A program made the position numbers and the translations under genes. From Planctomycetota bacterium (GTDB lineage: Bacteria > Planctomycetota > UBA1135 > GCA-002686595): a stretch of DNA of 64,000 bases. The notes below the pieces were generated by a model. That model worked only from the letters and a program-made list of their open reading frames with translations, did no database searches and was not told the DNA's origin. This document shows, in pieces, positions 56,910 to 64,000 of the stretch (positions are counted from its first letter, which is position 1; each line of letters starts with the position of its first letter). The DNA lies in the NCBI GenBank assembly GCA_020853575.1, contig JADYYP010000067.1, positions 52,072-116,071 on the forward strand, written 5' to 3'.

Positions 56910-57497
56910 ATGTCCAACCGACACGTTCCCGCGCTGCTCGCCCTCACCCTTGGTTGCCTGTTGGCCATCACGCTCCCGGCCCACTGGGGACGAGGCTCCT
57001 TCGACCATGCGCTCGTGGCCTTGGCGCTCAACTCGATCGCGGCCAGCGGAACGGGCCTCGCATTGGCCGGAGCCCTGCTCGTGCGCTTTCGCCGGCGCCG
57101 CAGGAGCGAGCACCCCGGCTGCAACCGCCTGCTCGCGGCGTGCACGACGGCTCTCGCGCTTCAACTCGCGCTGGGCACCTCCTTCCCGTTGGGACGTTGG
57201 CTGCACGAGCGCGACCTCACCGACGCCCGCCGCTGGTGTGAAGCGCAGCTCGCGTTCCTCGATCAAGTCCGACACGAGACCGGCGACTACCCCGAGCTCC
57301 TGCCCGTGACCGCCGAGAGCCCGCGCCTCTTCCGCACCGGCGACGCCGCCTACCGCAAGCTCGACCGTGCCTTCGAATTCGTCCTGCTCCCCCGCTCGCG
57401 AACGGGCCGCACAGGCGAAGCCATCAGCTCGACCGACCGCCGCTGGCGCCCTCGCAGCGAAGACGAATTCGCGGCGACGATGCCGATCCCGCGCTGA
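56910..57497 (+). CDS. Hypothetical membrane protein with a soluble C-terminal part
   Basis: 195 residues. ATG at 56910 with GAGGGAG nine bases upstream, a good start. Two or three hydrophobic helices (LLALTLGCLLAITLPAHW, ALNSIAASGTGLALAGALLV, LAACTTALALQLALGTSF) with an Arg-rich loop RFRRRRRS, then ~90 residues with helix-turn features and a Tyr/Pro/Glu stretch (TGDYPELLPV) like the pilin-type 'GxYP' segment. No family recognised; flanked by the S8 protease and an IS91 fragment. Confidence 0.6.
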   Translation: MSNRHVPALLALTLGCLLAITLPAHWGRGSFDHALVALALNSIAASGTGLALAGALLVRFRRRRRSEHPGCNRLLAACTTALALQLALGTSFPLGRWLHERDLTDARRWCEAQLAFLDQVRHETGDYPELLPVTAESPRLFRTGDAAYRKLDRAFEFVLLPRSRTGRTGEAISSTDRRWRPRSEDEFAATMPIPR

Positions 57498-57565
57498 ATG
57501 AGCAGCTCCTCTCCGGCCGTGCTCCGCGGGGCACTCGGATGTCGCACGAGCGCGTCGGCGTCACT

Positions 57566-58243
57566 CGTCGGGCACATCCGCCGTCTCCTTCGACCCTCTC
57601 ACCTTCATCGAGCGGCTCGCGGCACTCGTTCCGCACCCACGCGCCCATCAGCTCACCTACCACGGCGTGCTTGCGCCGGCCTCCGCTTGGCGCGACCAGA
57701 GTCGTGCCCAAGCGCGCGCCGGTCTCCGCCGCCCACTCGCACGCGGCTTTCGCTCCCAACTCGCCGATCGCGCCAAGCACCTTCGCACGCCCGCGCTCGT
57801 CGCGCTCGTCGCGCTCAACGTGGGCCGAGCTCTTGCGCCGCGTCTTCGCTCTCGACGTGCTGACGTGTTCGCATTGCGGTGGTCCGCGCCGCCTGATCGC
57901 GCAGATCACAGACCCCATCGTCGTGCGCAAGATCCTCGCGCATCTCGGACTGCCCACCGAGCCTCCACGGCCCGCGCCGGCGCGCTCGCGCGAGCAGCTC
58001 GACTTCGCATGAGCCGCAGCCCGTCAACCCGCCGACCACGCTCCTCACCCGCAACCCGCGCCAACGAGTAGGTTCCGTCGTATCCAACGCGCCAGCACCA
58101 CCGACCCGGCGCGCCTCACCCGCTTCGCAAGCCCGACCCAACGACGCCCGAGTTGGCCTCGGGCGGCAACTTGTGGATGTGCCCGCCGCGGCGAACTTCC
58201 ACCTCCCGGTCGACGACGGCCGCCTGCGGCGGAACTCATCCGC
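57566..58243 (+). mobile_element. IS91-family transposase fragment with 3' tail
   Basis: Starts inside the Y2 core (VSFDPLTFIERLAALVPHPR, then AHQLTYHGVLAPAS), shifts frame after WRDQ, and recovers the C-terminal domain with an intact zinc-ribbon pair (STWAELLRRVFALDVLTC, SHCGGPRRLIAQITDP, LAHLGLPTEPPRPA, REQLDFA) to 58012. The tail repeat 58013-58243 follows but ends at CATCCGC, just before the CTTG seen in the other tails. Confidence 0.78.
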
Positions 58244-58274
58244 CGAGTTTTCGATTCTGCCGTAGAGCTCGCGC

Positions 58275-60038
58275 TCAGGGATCGATTTCGAACGTCACCG
58301 CGTCGGTGAGGTTCGAGTTGTCGGGCGGCGCGAAGCCTGGGTCGCGGCTCCAGAATTGGGCCCACACCTGGCGGCCGGCGGCGAGGCGTGGGTCGAGACC
58401 GGCGGCGATCCAGGCGTTGAACTCGAAGGCGAGCGAGCCGCTGCAGTCGGTGCCGGTGAGGGAGCCGCCCGACGTTTGGCTCGGAGTGCGATGCACGGGC
58501 TGAGCGATGCACAGCGTGCCGCCCTGGAACGGCGCGCCGTTCGACGAATGAGTCGAGTAGAGCAGCATCCCGAGCCTCTGGTTCAGCACGTTGGCCGCGC
58601 GCAACTCGAAGCCGGACGGGAACGACGCCATCGGCACGCCCGCGTAGGAGATCGAGCTCACGCAGCCCAGCGAGTTGGTCTTGGCGGTGCAGTAGATCTG
58701 CGGCACGGGAAACTGGCGGGCGTAGACGTGGACCCATTGGTTTACGGGCTGGCTGAGCATGTTCGTCGAACTCGTGGAGAATGTAACGGTTCGTGCTCCG
58801 TCGCTCATGTTGGGCGGTGCCGCGCCAAGATCCGCCTCGACTCCGCCAGGCCCCACTGCCGGCCGCCAGGTCCGCGAAGTCACGAGGTCGTGGATGAAAC
58901 CATCCCATGCTCCGTTCAGGTCGCCGATCTCGAGATTGGATGCGCTGCTCTCGAAGCCCACGAATCGGCCGCACGTCGAGAACATCGGATGTGAGGAACG
59001 ACCATTTGCGGTCGCTCCGTTGGCGTCCAAGGACAAGCATCTCGTTGTCGAACCTGCGACGTCTCGAACGAACACGTCAAACTCGCTGTTTGAATCGTTC
59101 GCGACCAGATTCGTGGCCCGGCTGCAAAACGACACCCACCGCCCGTCCGGCGAGATCCGCGGGTAGAACGAGTGATCATTGCCGAGCATGCCGGCGCTCG
59201 TGCGGCTCACCAGAGTGGTCGTTCCAGCGATGCGGTCGCGAAGGTAGACGTCTTGCTTGCCATTGGTGTCGCCGACCACGAGATTCGTGGCCTCGCTCAT
59301 GAACACGACGTAGCGACCGTCGCCCGAGATGTCGATCGGATCGATGGCCCCGGACGCGCCGTTGGCCTGAACTCCGGCGTCGTTCACGTCGACGCGTTCG
59401 GTCGTGCCCGCGACGAGATCGCGGACGAACACATCCGGGATGATTCCGTTGTTGTCTGGAACGACTAGAATGGTCGATAAGCTCGAAAACACGACGAAGC
59501 GACCGTCGTCCGACATCGCGAGACGCGCGATCGCGTGACCCTGCGCGCCCGTCGTCGAGATGCTGCACAAGATCGTGGTACCCAGCAAACGGTCCCGCAC
59601 GAACGCATCTGGTCCGCCGTTCGTGTCGCCGGGAACCAGATCGTCGGCGTCGCTGCAGAACGCGACGTAACGGCCGTCGCTCGAGATGTCTGGATCTCCT
59701 TTGGCCTCCCAAGTACTCGTGCCACCAGTCAACGTGACGCTGATCAACTCGGGGCTCAAGCCGACGCGGCGATCGACCAGGTAGATGTCCCAAAGTGTGT
59801 TTTGATCGTTGGGAACCAACTGCGCCCTACTGACGTAGGCGACGACGCTGCCATCCGGAGTCAGCGCGCAGCGTCCGCTCGACCACTGATTGGGTTCTTG
59901 ACCTTGCCAGTCGAGACTGATTCGTACGGGATGATCTCCGCCGCCTACGAGCGACGTCTGCGCCGAGGCAAACTCGAGTGTCGCGATTACCGCGAATGAG
60001 AAGGACGAAGCGTTCAAGATGACTTTGAGACTACGCAT
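58275..60038 (-). CDS. Secreted TolB-like (PD40) propeller with YCTA C-terminal module
   Basis: 587 residues from ATG 60038, chosen because a signal peptide follows (MRSLKVILNASSFSFAVIA...FASAQ); a longer in-frame start would run through IS91 remnants. Seven or so repeats of ~50 residues (SSDGRYVAFCSDADDLVPGDTNGGPDAFVRDR...GTT) are like those of the giant protein at 26616. The module spans 58275-58694 (YCTAKTNSLGC, NQRLGMLLY, FQGGTLCIAQP, QFWSRDP, LTDAVTFEIDP). Its propeller part has lower GC than its neighbours. Lies between two IS91 fragments, both running the opposite way. Confidence 0.83.
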   Translation of the reverse strand: MRSLKVILNASSFSFAVIATLEFASAQTSLVGGGDHPVRISLDWQGQEPNQWSSGRCALTPDGSVVAYVSRAQLVPNDQNTLWDIYLVDRRVGLSPELISVTLTGGTSTWEAKGDPDISSDGRYVAFCSDADDLVPGDTNGGPDAFVRDRLLGTTILCSISTTGAQGHAIARLAMSDDGRFVVFSSLSTILVVPDNNGIIPDVFVRDLVAGTTERVDVNDAGVQANGASGAIDPIDISGDGRYVVFMSEATNLVVGDTNGKQDVYLRDRIAGTTTLVSRTSAGMLGNDHSFYPRISPDGRWVSFCSRATNLVANDSNSEFDVFVRDVAGSTTRCLSLDANGATANGRSSHPMFSTCGRFVGFESSASNLEIGDLNGAWDGFIHDLVTSRTWRPAVGPGGVEADLGAAPPNMSDGARTVTFSTSSTNMLSQPVNQWVHVYARQFPVPQIYCTAKTNSLGCVSSISYAGVPMASFPSGFELRAANVLNQRLGMLLYSTHSSNGAPFQGGTLCIAQPVHRTPSQTSGGSLTGTDCSGSLAFEFNAWIAAGLDPRLAAGRQVWAQFWSRDPGFAPPDNSNLTDAVTFEIDP

Positions 60039-60204
60039 GGCGGATGGTGTCGTGTCACGAAATTCCCTTCCGCTTTGAAGGTCGGGACAGAGGCTGGCCG
60101 CCTCGTGTTCTTGTGAGCAGGCGGCTGGCAGCGTGGCTGATGAGCTCCTCGAGGTGCTCGCGTTTGTAGAAGCGCAGGTTGAGAAAGCGCTCGAGCTCCG
60201 CTTG

Positions 60205-60640
60205 ACCTGGGCCGAGCTCTTGCGCCGCGTCTTCGCTCTCGACGTGCTGACGTGTCCGCATTGCGGCGGCCCACGCCGCCTGATCGCGCTGCTCACAGAC
60301 CCCATCGTCGTGCGCAGGATCCTCGCGCATCTCGGCCACCCGACCGAGCCCCCACGCCCCGCTTTCGCGCGCTCACGCGAACTGCTCGACTTCGCCTGAG
60401 TCGCCGCCCCGTGCACCGCCGAGCACGCTCCTCACCCGCAACCCGCGCCAACGAGTAGGTCCCGTCGTATCCAAAGCGCCAGCGCCACCGACCATGCGCG
60501 CCTCGCACAGCTCGCAAGCTTGCCAACGATGCCCAATCTGGGCTGTGGTGGACCACTTGACGGATTAGTCCGCCGCGCCGAACCTCCACCTCGCGGCCGA
60601 AGACAAAAGCCCTCGGCCGATATCATCCGCTTGGAATTCC
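60205..60640 (+). mobile_element. IS91-family C-terminal fragment with 3' tail
   Basis: Intact C-terminal domain in one frame (TWAELLRRVFALDVLTCPHC, GGPRRLIALLTDPIVVRRIL, AHLGHPTEPPRPAF, RELLDFA) to the stop at 60397-60399, then the tail repeat 60400-60640 ending CATCCGCTTGGAATTCC. Upstream sequence to 60130 (ELLEVLAFVEAQVEKALEL) is open in the same frame but not IS91-like. Confidence 0.78.
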
Positions 60641-60730
60641 GATCCGCTTGCGCGATCGCGGAGTTCGTGGCGTGACGGTGCGAGCTTCGCGGTCGCGCAG
60701 GACAGAGCGTGGATTGCACTCACGCGTACG

Positions 60731-61834
60731 ATGTGCAACATGATTCGCACACTCATCACGACTTGCGGCCCCGTGCCTCGCTGTCGCTTCGCCGTAGCGC
60801 TGCTCACTCTGCTCACTGCCGCGTGCGTCGCGACGCCGAAGGCCGAGCGCGCCGTGCCACGCCTTGTCGCCGAGTGGGAGCCCGCTGTCGGCGCGCTCGT
60901 CGTGTTCCCGTTCGAACTCCCTGACGAACTCGTGCGCGACCTCGCAGCGGAGGCGCCGCTGTTCGTGCTCGTCGGCGATGCCGAGCGCGCGGCGGCGGCA
61001 GAGAAGCTGCACACACTCGGTGTGGACGCGGCGCGCATCGAGTTCGTGCCGACCGCGGCGCGCAGCCCGTGGACGCGGGACTGGGGCCCGCATCAAGTCA
61101 CAGGCCCGGACGGCGCCATCGCTCTCGTCGACCACGTCTTCCGCGGCTATCCGTGGGTGCCCGCGGACTGCGCTCCCGAGCACTTCACCTATCGCATGGG
61201 TCGCATGGAGGGCGAGGACCAGGCCGTTCCGACGCTCGCGAGCGCGCTGGGCCTGGCGACCGTACCGCTGCCCGCGATCGCCACCGGCGGAAACCTGCTC
61301 ACTGACGGTCGCGAGCGCGCTTTCTGCACTCGCGCTCAGATCGTCGAGAACCACGACCTCGCCGACGAGGCCGCGTACCGCGCACTCTTGCGCGACACCC
61401 TCGGCATCACCGACCTCGTGGTGCTGGAGAACACCGAGCCGTTCGGGATCCAGCACATCGACTGTTGGCTAAAGGTGATCGACGCGGAGACGCTGCTCAT
61501 CAAGGCGGCGCCCGTCGGCCACCCCGAGCACGCGCCGATCGAACGCAACGTGGCGTTGCTCTCGCAACTGACGACTCCTTCGGGAGGCCGCTATCGCATC
61601 GCGCGAATCGACTGCCCGCCGTTCCGCGGCGACTTCCTGCCGGCGTACACCAACTCGCTGCGGCTGGGCAACGTCGTGCACGTGCCGCTCTTCGGCGGAG
61701 AGGCCGACGAGCGCGCCCTCGCGACGTATCGCGCCCTTCTGCCGAGCTGCGAAGTGCGCGGCTACCGCTTCGACGGCTGGATGCACTTCGACGCGCTGCA
61801 CTGCCGCACTCGCGCACTGCACGCAGTGCGTTGA
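60731..61834 (+). CDS. Agmatine deiminase / peptidyl-arginine deiminase family lipoprotein
   Basis: 367 residues (or 364 from the second ATG at 60740). Lipoprotein signal LTAAC with Cys32. The guanidine-modifying fold shows its key residues: WTRDWGP (Arg116, Asp117), TGGNLLTDG, GIQHIDCW with His242, and the C-terminal nucleophile in ALHCRTR, Cys358. Family members hydrolyse agmatine or arginine side chains to the citrulline-type product plus ammonia. Agmatine deiminases of polyamine synthesis are cytoplasmic; a lipid-anchored form resembles the bacterial peptidylarginine-deiminase group. Starts just after an IS91 tail and converges with the trypsin-like gene. Confidence 0.82.
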   Translation: MCNMIRTLITTCGPVPRCRFAVALLTLLTAACVATPKAERAVPRLVAEWEPAVGALVVFPFELPDELVRDLAAEAPLFVLVGDAERAAAAEKLHTLGVDAARIEFVPTAARSPWTRDWGPHQVTGPDGAIALVDHVFRGYPWVPADCAPEHFTYRMGRMEGEDQAVPTLASALGLATVPLPAIATGGNLLTDGRERAFCTRAQIVENHDLADEAAYRALLRDTLGITDLVVLENTEPFGIQHIDCWLKVIDAETLLIKAAPVGHPEHAPIERNVALLSQLTTPSGGRYRIARIDCPPFRGDFLPAYTNSLRLGNVVHVPLFGGEADERALATYRALLPSCEVRGYRFDGWMHFDALHCRTRALHAVR

Positions 61835-61875
61835 TGTGTTGACCGACGCGGTCGCGCGGAGTCCGGCTCCGAGCG

Positions 61876-62877
61876 TCAGCGCGCGCGAGCAGCCTGAAGG
61901 ATCGCCGGCAACTCCGGCGGGACGCGGTGGATCGAGTAGACGAGCCCCGGCGTCATTCGTTCGCGCGTCGCGATCGTCAAGCCGAGGAACTTCGTCGTCT
62001 CCAGCTCGACCACGCGCGTGTGCACGAGGCTCGAAAAGACGCCCACGAGCTCGGGCTGGCCCGTCTCGGGGCTCCGGATCCACGCCGCGCCGCCCGACAT
62101 CCCGCCGAGGTCGAGCCGATCGCCTGTGGCGTACCAGCACTCCTCGGAGCGTGAACGCAAGGCTTCCAGGATCTCGGGCGCGCCCCCGGCGTCGCGTGCA
62201 TCCGGACCTGCGTGCTTCCCGACACGATCGTTCGAGGGCACGACGACCGCGTCGTCCGCGGGCGCCTCGCACGCGTGGACGGTGACCGCGGGCGTCGGCG
62301 CGAGCACGTCGATCGCGGGCTTCGCGTAGAAACCCAGAGCGAAGCCGGCGAGCGCGAGCTCGGTCCCCGGCTTCGGGCTCCAACTCGGGTCGAGCGCTGG
62401 CGCGTGAATCGGCGCGAAGCGTGCGAAGCGCGGGCTCGCGAGACGCAACAAGGCCCAGTCGCCGTGCGCCGCGTCCATGTCGCCGTGCTTTTCGACTCGC
62501 ACGCGGGTCGTCAGGCCTTCGACCTCGAGCGAACTCCATCCCGTCGAGTCGGTCGCAAGCCCGACAGCGACGTGCTCGGCGGTCAGGATCAGATCCGGCG
62601 CGACCACGGTTCCGCTCGCGAGCGTGGGGCCCGCCGGATCGTAGAGCAGGACGACGACGCTCAACGCCTCGGCGTTCGCCCATGCGGGCGGAGTCGACGC
62701 GAAGTGCTTCACGAGCGGCATCGGAGCCGCCGCCGGTTCGTCGCGACCCGGGCCCGCGCATCCGGCCGAGACCGCCGCGAACGCGAAGACGCACGCCCAG
62801 CACGCGCTCGATCGCCACGCGGCCGCGCGCCGCGTGGCGGGGATGGAGCCTCGGAAGCTGAGCCGCGCTCCGTGCAT
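61876..62877 (-). CDS. Trypsin-like serine protease, probable lipoprotein
   Basis: 333 residues. ATG 62877 overlaps the stop of the rho fragment (TGATG), which decides the start. An N-terminal hydrophobic stretch ends VSAGC (Cys40), a loose lipobox. Catalytic residues of the S1 fold: LTAEHV (His102), HGDWALL (Asp140) and GGMSGGAAW (Ser261). LASGTVVAPDLILTAEHV is the classic lead-in. No PDZ domain. Formerly the gene after rho, now after a rho remnant, so its promoter may have changed. Confidence 0.78.
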   Translation of the reverse strand: MHGARLSFRGSIPATRRAAAWRSSACWACVFAFAAVSAGCAGPGRDEPAAAPMPLVKHFASTPPAWANAEALSVVVLLYDPAGPTLASGTVVAPDLILTAEHVAVGLATDSTGWSSLEVEGLTTRVRVEKHGDMDAAHGDWALLRLASPRFARFAPIHAPALDPSWSPKPGTELALAGFALGFYAKPAIDVLAPTPAVTVHACEAPADDAVVVPSNDRVGKHAGPDARDAGGAPEILEALRSRSEECWYATGDRLDLGGMSGGAAWIRSPETGQPELVGVFSSLVHTRVVELETTKFLGLTIATRERMTPGLVYSIHRVPPELPAILQAARAR

Positions 62878-63009
62878 CACCCGATCGTCAGCAGGAACTC
62901 GCCGTTCAGGCGCGTCTTCTTCATCGTCTGGAGGAGCATTTCCATCGACTCGACGGGGTCCATGTCATTGAGCACCTTGCGCAGCATCCAGATGCGGGCG
63001 TAGGACATC
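62877..63009 (-). pseudogene. rho: Last ~43 codons of transcription terminator gene rho
   Basis: The minus strand reads SYARIWMLRKVLNDMDPVES, then MEMLLQTMKKTRLNGEFLLT, I, G and TGA: the C-terminal end of Rho factors (WxLRK.L..M.PVEAME.L...MKKT..N.EFL). Similarity begins at about 63009; IS91 fragment sequence starts some 60 bases further. The ATP-binding and RNA-binding parts are absent, so this cannot be a working Rho. A functional copy must be elsewhere if the cell uses Rho. Confidence 0.7.
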
Positions 63010-63071
63010 CAAGCGCATGACCTCGGCGCCAGCCTACCACCCCCCGGGGCGCCTTGGGGACAGTCCGGACC

Positions 63072-63946
63072 CGGCTCGTGCCCGCCAGCGAGCTCGAGCG
63101 GATCGAGCATCTGTGTCGCTATGTGACTCGGCCGCCGATCGCCACGCAGCGCCTCGCGCTCGCACCGGACGGCCGCGTCATCTACGGACTCAAACGGCAT
63201 TGGCGTGACAGCACGTCGGCTGTCTCGTTCGATCCTCTCACCTTCATCGAGCGGCTCGCGGCGGAATCCTCTTCGCAACGACTCCAAGGCGTCGTTGAGA
63301 TTCGCCGCTGCGCGACGAACCGAGGCTTGCCCTCCACCGCCGCGCGCCCATCAACTCACCTATCACGGCGTGCTCGCGCCGGCCCCCGCCTGGCGAGACC
63401 TCATCGTGCCCAAGCGCGCGCCCGCATCCACTTCGCCTACCTGCGGCCCGCTCGCTCCCAACTCGCCGACCGCGCCGAGCACCTCCGCCCGCTCGCGCTC
63501 GTCGCGCTCGCTGCTGGGCCGAGCTCTTGCGCCGCGTCTTCGCCGTCGACGTCCTCACCTGCCCGCACTGCGGTGGCCCGCGCCGCCTGATCGCGCAGCT
63601 CACAGACCCCGTCGTCGTGCGCAAGATCCTCACGCACCTCGGACTGCCCACCGAGCCTCCACGGCCCGCACCCGCCCGCTCACGCGAACAACTCGACTTC
63701 GCCTGAGCCGCGCGTCCCTTACGCCGCCGAGCACGCTCCTCACCCGCAACCCGCGCCAACGAGTAGGTCCCGTCGTATCCAAAGCGCCCGCGCCACCGAC
63801 CAGGCGCGCCTCACCCGCTTCGCAAGCCCGGCCCACCGATGCCCGATGGCCTCGGGACGCAAATTGTGGATGTGCCCGCCGCGGCGAGCCTCCACCTCGC
63901 GGTCGCCGACGGCCGCCTCCGGCGAAAGTCATCCGCTTGGAGTTCC
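63072..63946 (+). mobile_element. IS91-family transposase fragment with complete 3' tail
   Basis: From the Y2 core (RLVPASELERIEHLCRYVTR, VIYGLKRHWRDSTSAVSFDP) to the C-terminal domain (DVLTCPHCGGPRRLIAQLTD, ILTHLGLPTEPPRPA, REQLDFA at 63704-63706). About 60 extra bases near 63270-63335 interrupt the ALVPPPR stretch, and the frame changes twice. The tail repeat 63707-63946 ends CTTGGAGTTCC. The next 54 bases hold an open ATG frame (63951) cut by the window edge, too short to judge. Confidence 0.78.
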
Positions 63947-64000
63947 TTCCATGAGAAGGCCCCCAGCAGTCAAAGGGAAAATCGTGAGTCTTGTCCGGTC

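Noticed and set aside
63951..64000. ATG frame at the window edge after the last IS91 tail
   Set aside because: Only 16 codons are visible; no basis to call a gene.
1..64000. tRNA, rRNA or riboswitch genes
   Set aside because: No cloverleaf-like, rRNA-like or known riboswitch core sequence was recognised on either strand by reading; a covariance search would be needed to exclude small RNAs.

Overview
The window is GC-rich DNA from a bacterium that I read as a planctomycete or close relative. The evidence is indirect. It carries many large secreted beta-propeller and beta-helix proteins, two Ser/Thr kinases with a membrane segment and TPR-like tails, an ECF sigma factor fused through a membrane helix to carboxypeptidase-regulatory-like domains, and a relic of a microcompartment shell protein. 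Seven secreted proteins end in one shared C-terminal module of about 133-142 residues (YCTA..., C-x-P, WWxRDP, LSNAL...). No rRNA, tRNA or CRISPR array was seen.

Left part (1-24.3 kb): mostly intact housekeeping-like operons. After a truncated subtilisin-like gene comes a tightly packed operon (1616-10494): persulfide dioxygenase/rhodanese fusion, two YeeE/YedE-type permease halves, TauE/SafE exporter, TolC-like lipoprotein, membrane-fusion protein and RND pump. It looks like reactive-sulfur handling coupled to efflux. Then follow a beta-helix protein, a radical SAM enzyme, a membrane kinase, a leftward PadR / membrane-sensor-like / esterase operon, and a rightward bd-oxidase-like pair whose subunit I carries a c-type haem domain.

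Middle part (24.3-46 kb): giant secreted repeat proteins mixed with decayed genes. These include a propeller gene split by one in-frame TGA, a frameshifted hydrolase fragment and a GT87-like membrane protein with a frameshift plus a stop. Fragments of an IS91-family (Y2) transposase begin here.

Right part (46-64 kb): secreted proteins, a nuclease-helicase fusion (PD-(D/E)XK plus DUF2075), an agmatine-deiminase-like lipoprotein and a trypsin-like protease alternate with further IS91 fragments. Several IS91 copies lie directly next to beheaded genes: the last ~43 codons of rho, the 3' half of a BMC-T shell protein, and a peptidase fragment. All IS91 copies lack the 5' half, but four keep a common ~230-bp 3' tail and a fifth site is tail only. 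Four of these five end in CTTGGA(A/G)TTCC. This fits one-ended rolling-circle spread, with the tail as a candidate origin end. Assignments rest on motif reading by eye; no database search was possible.
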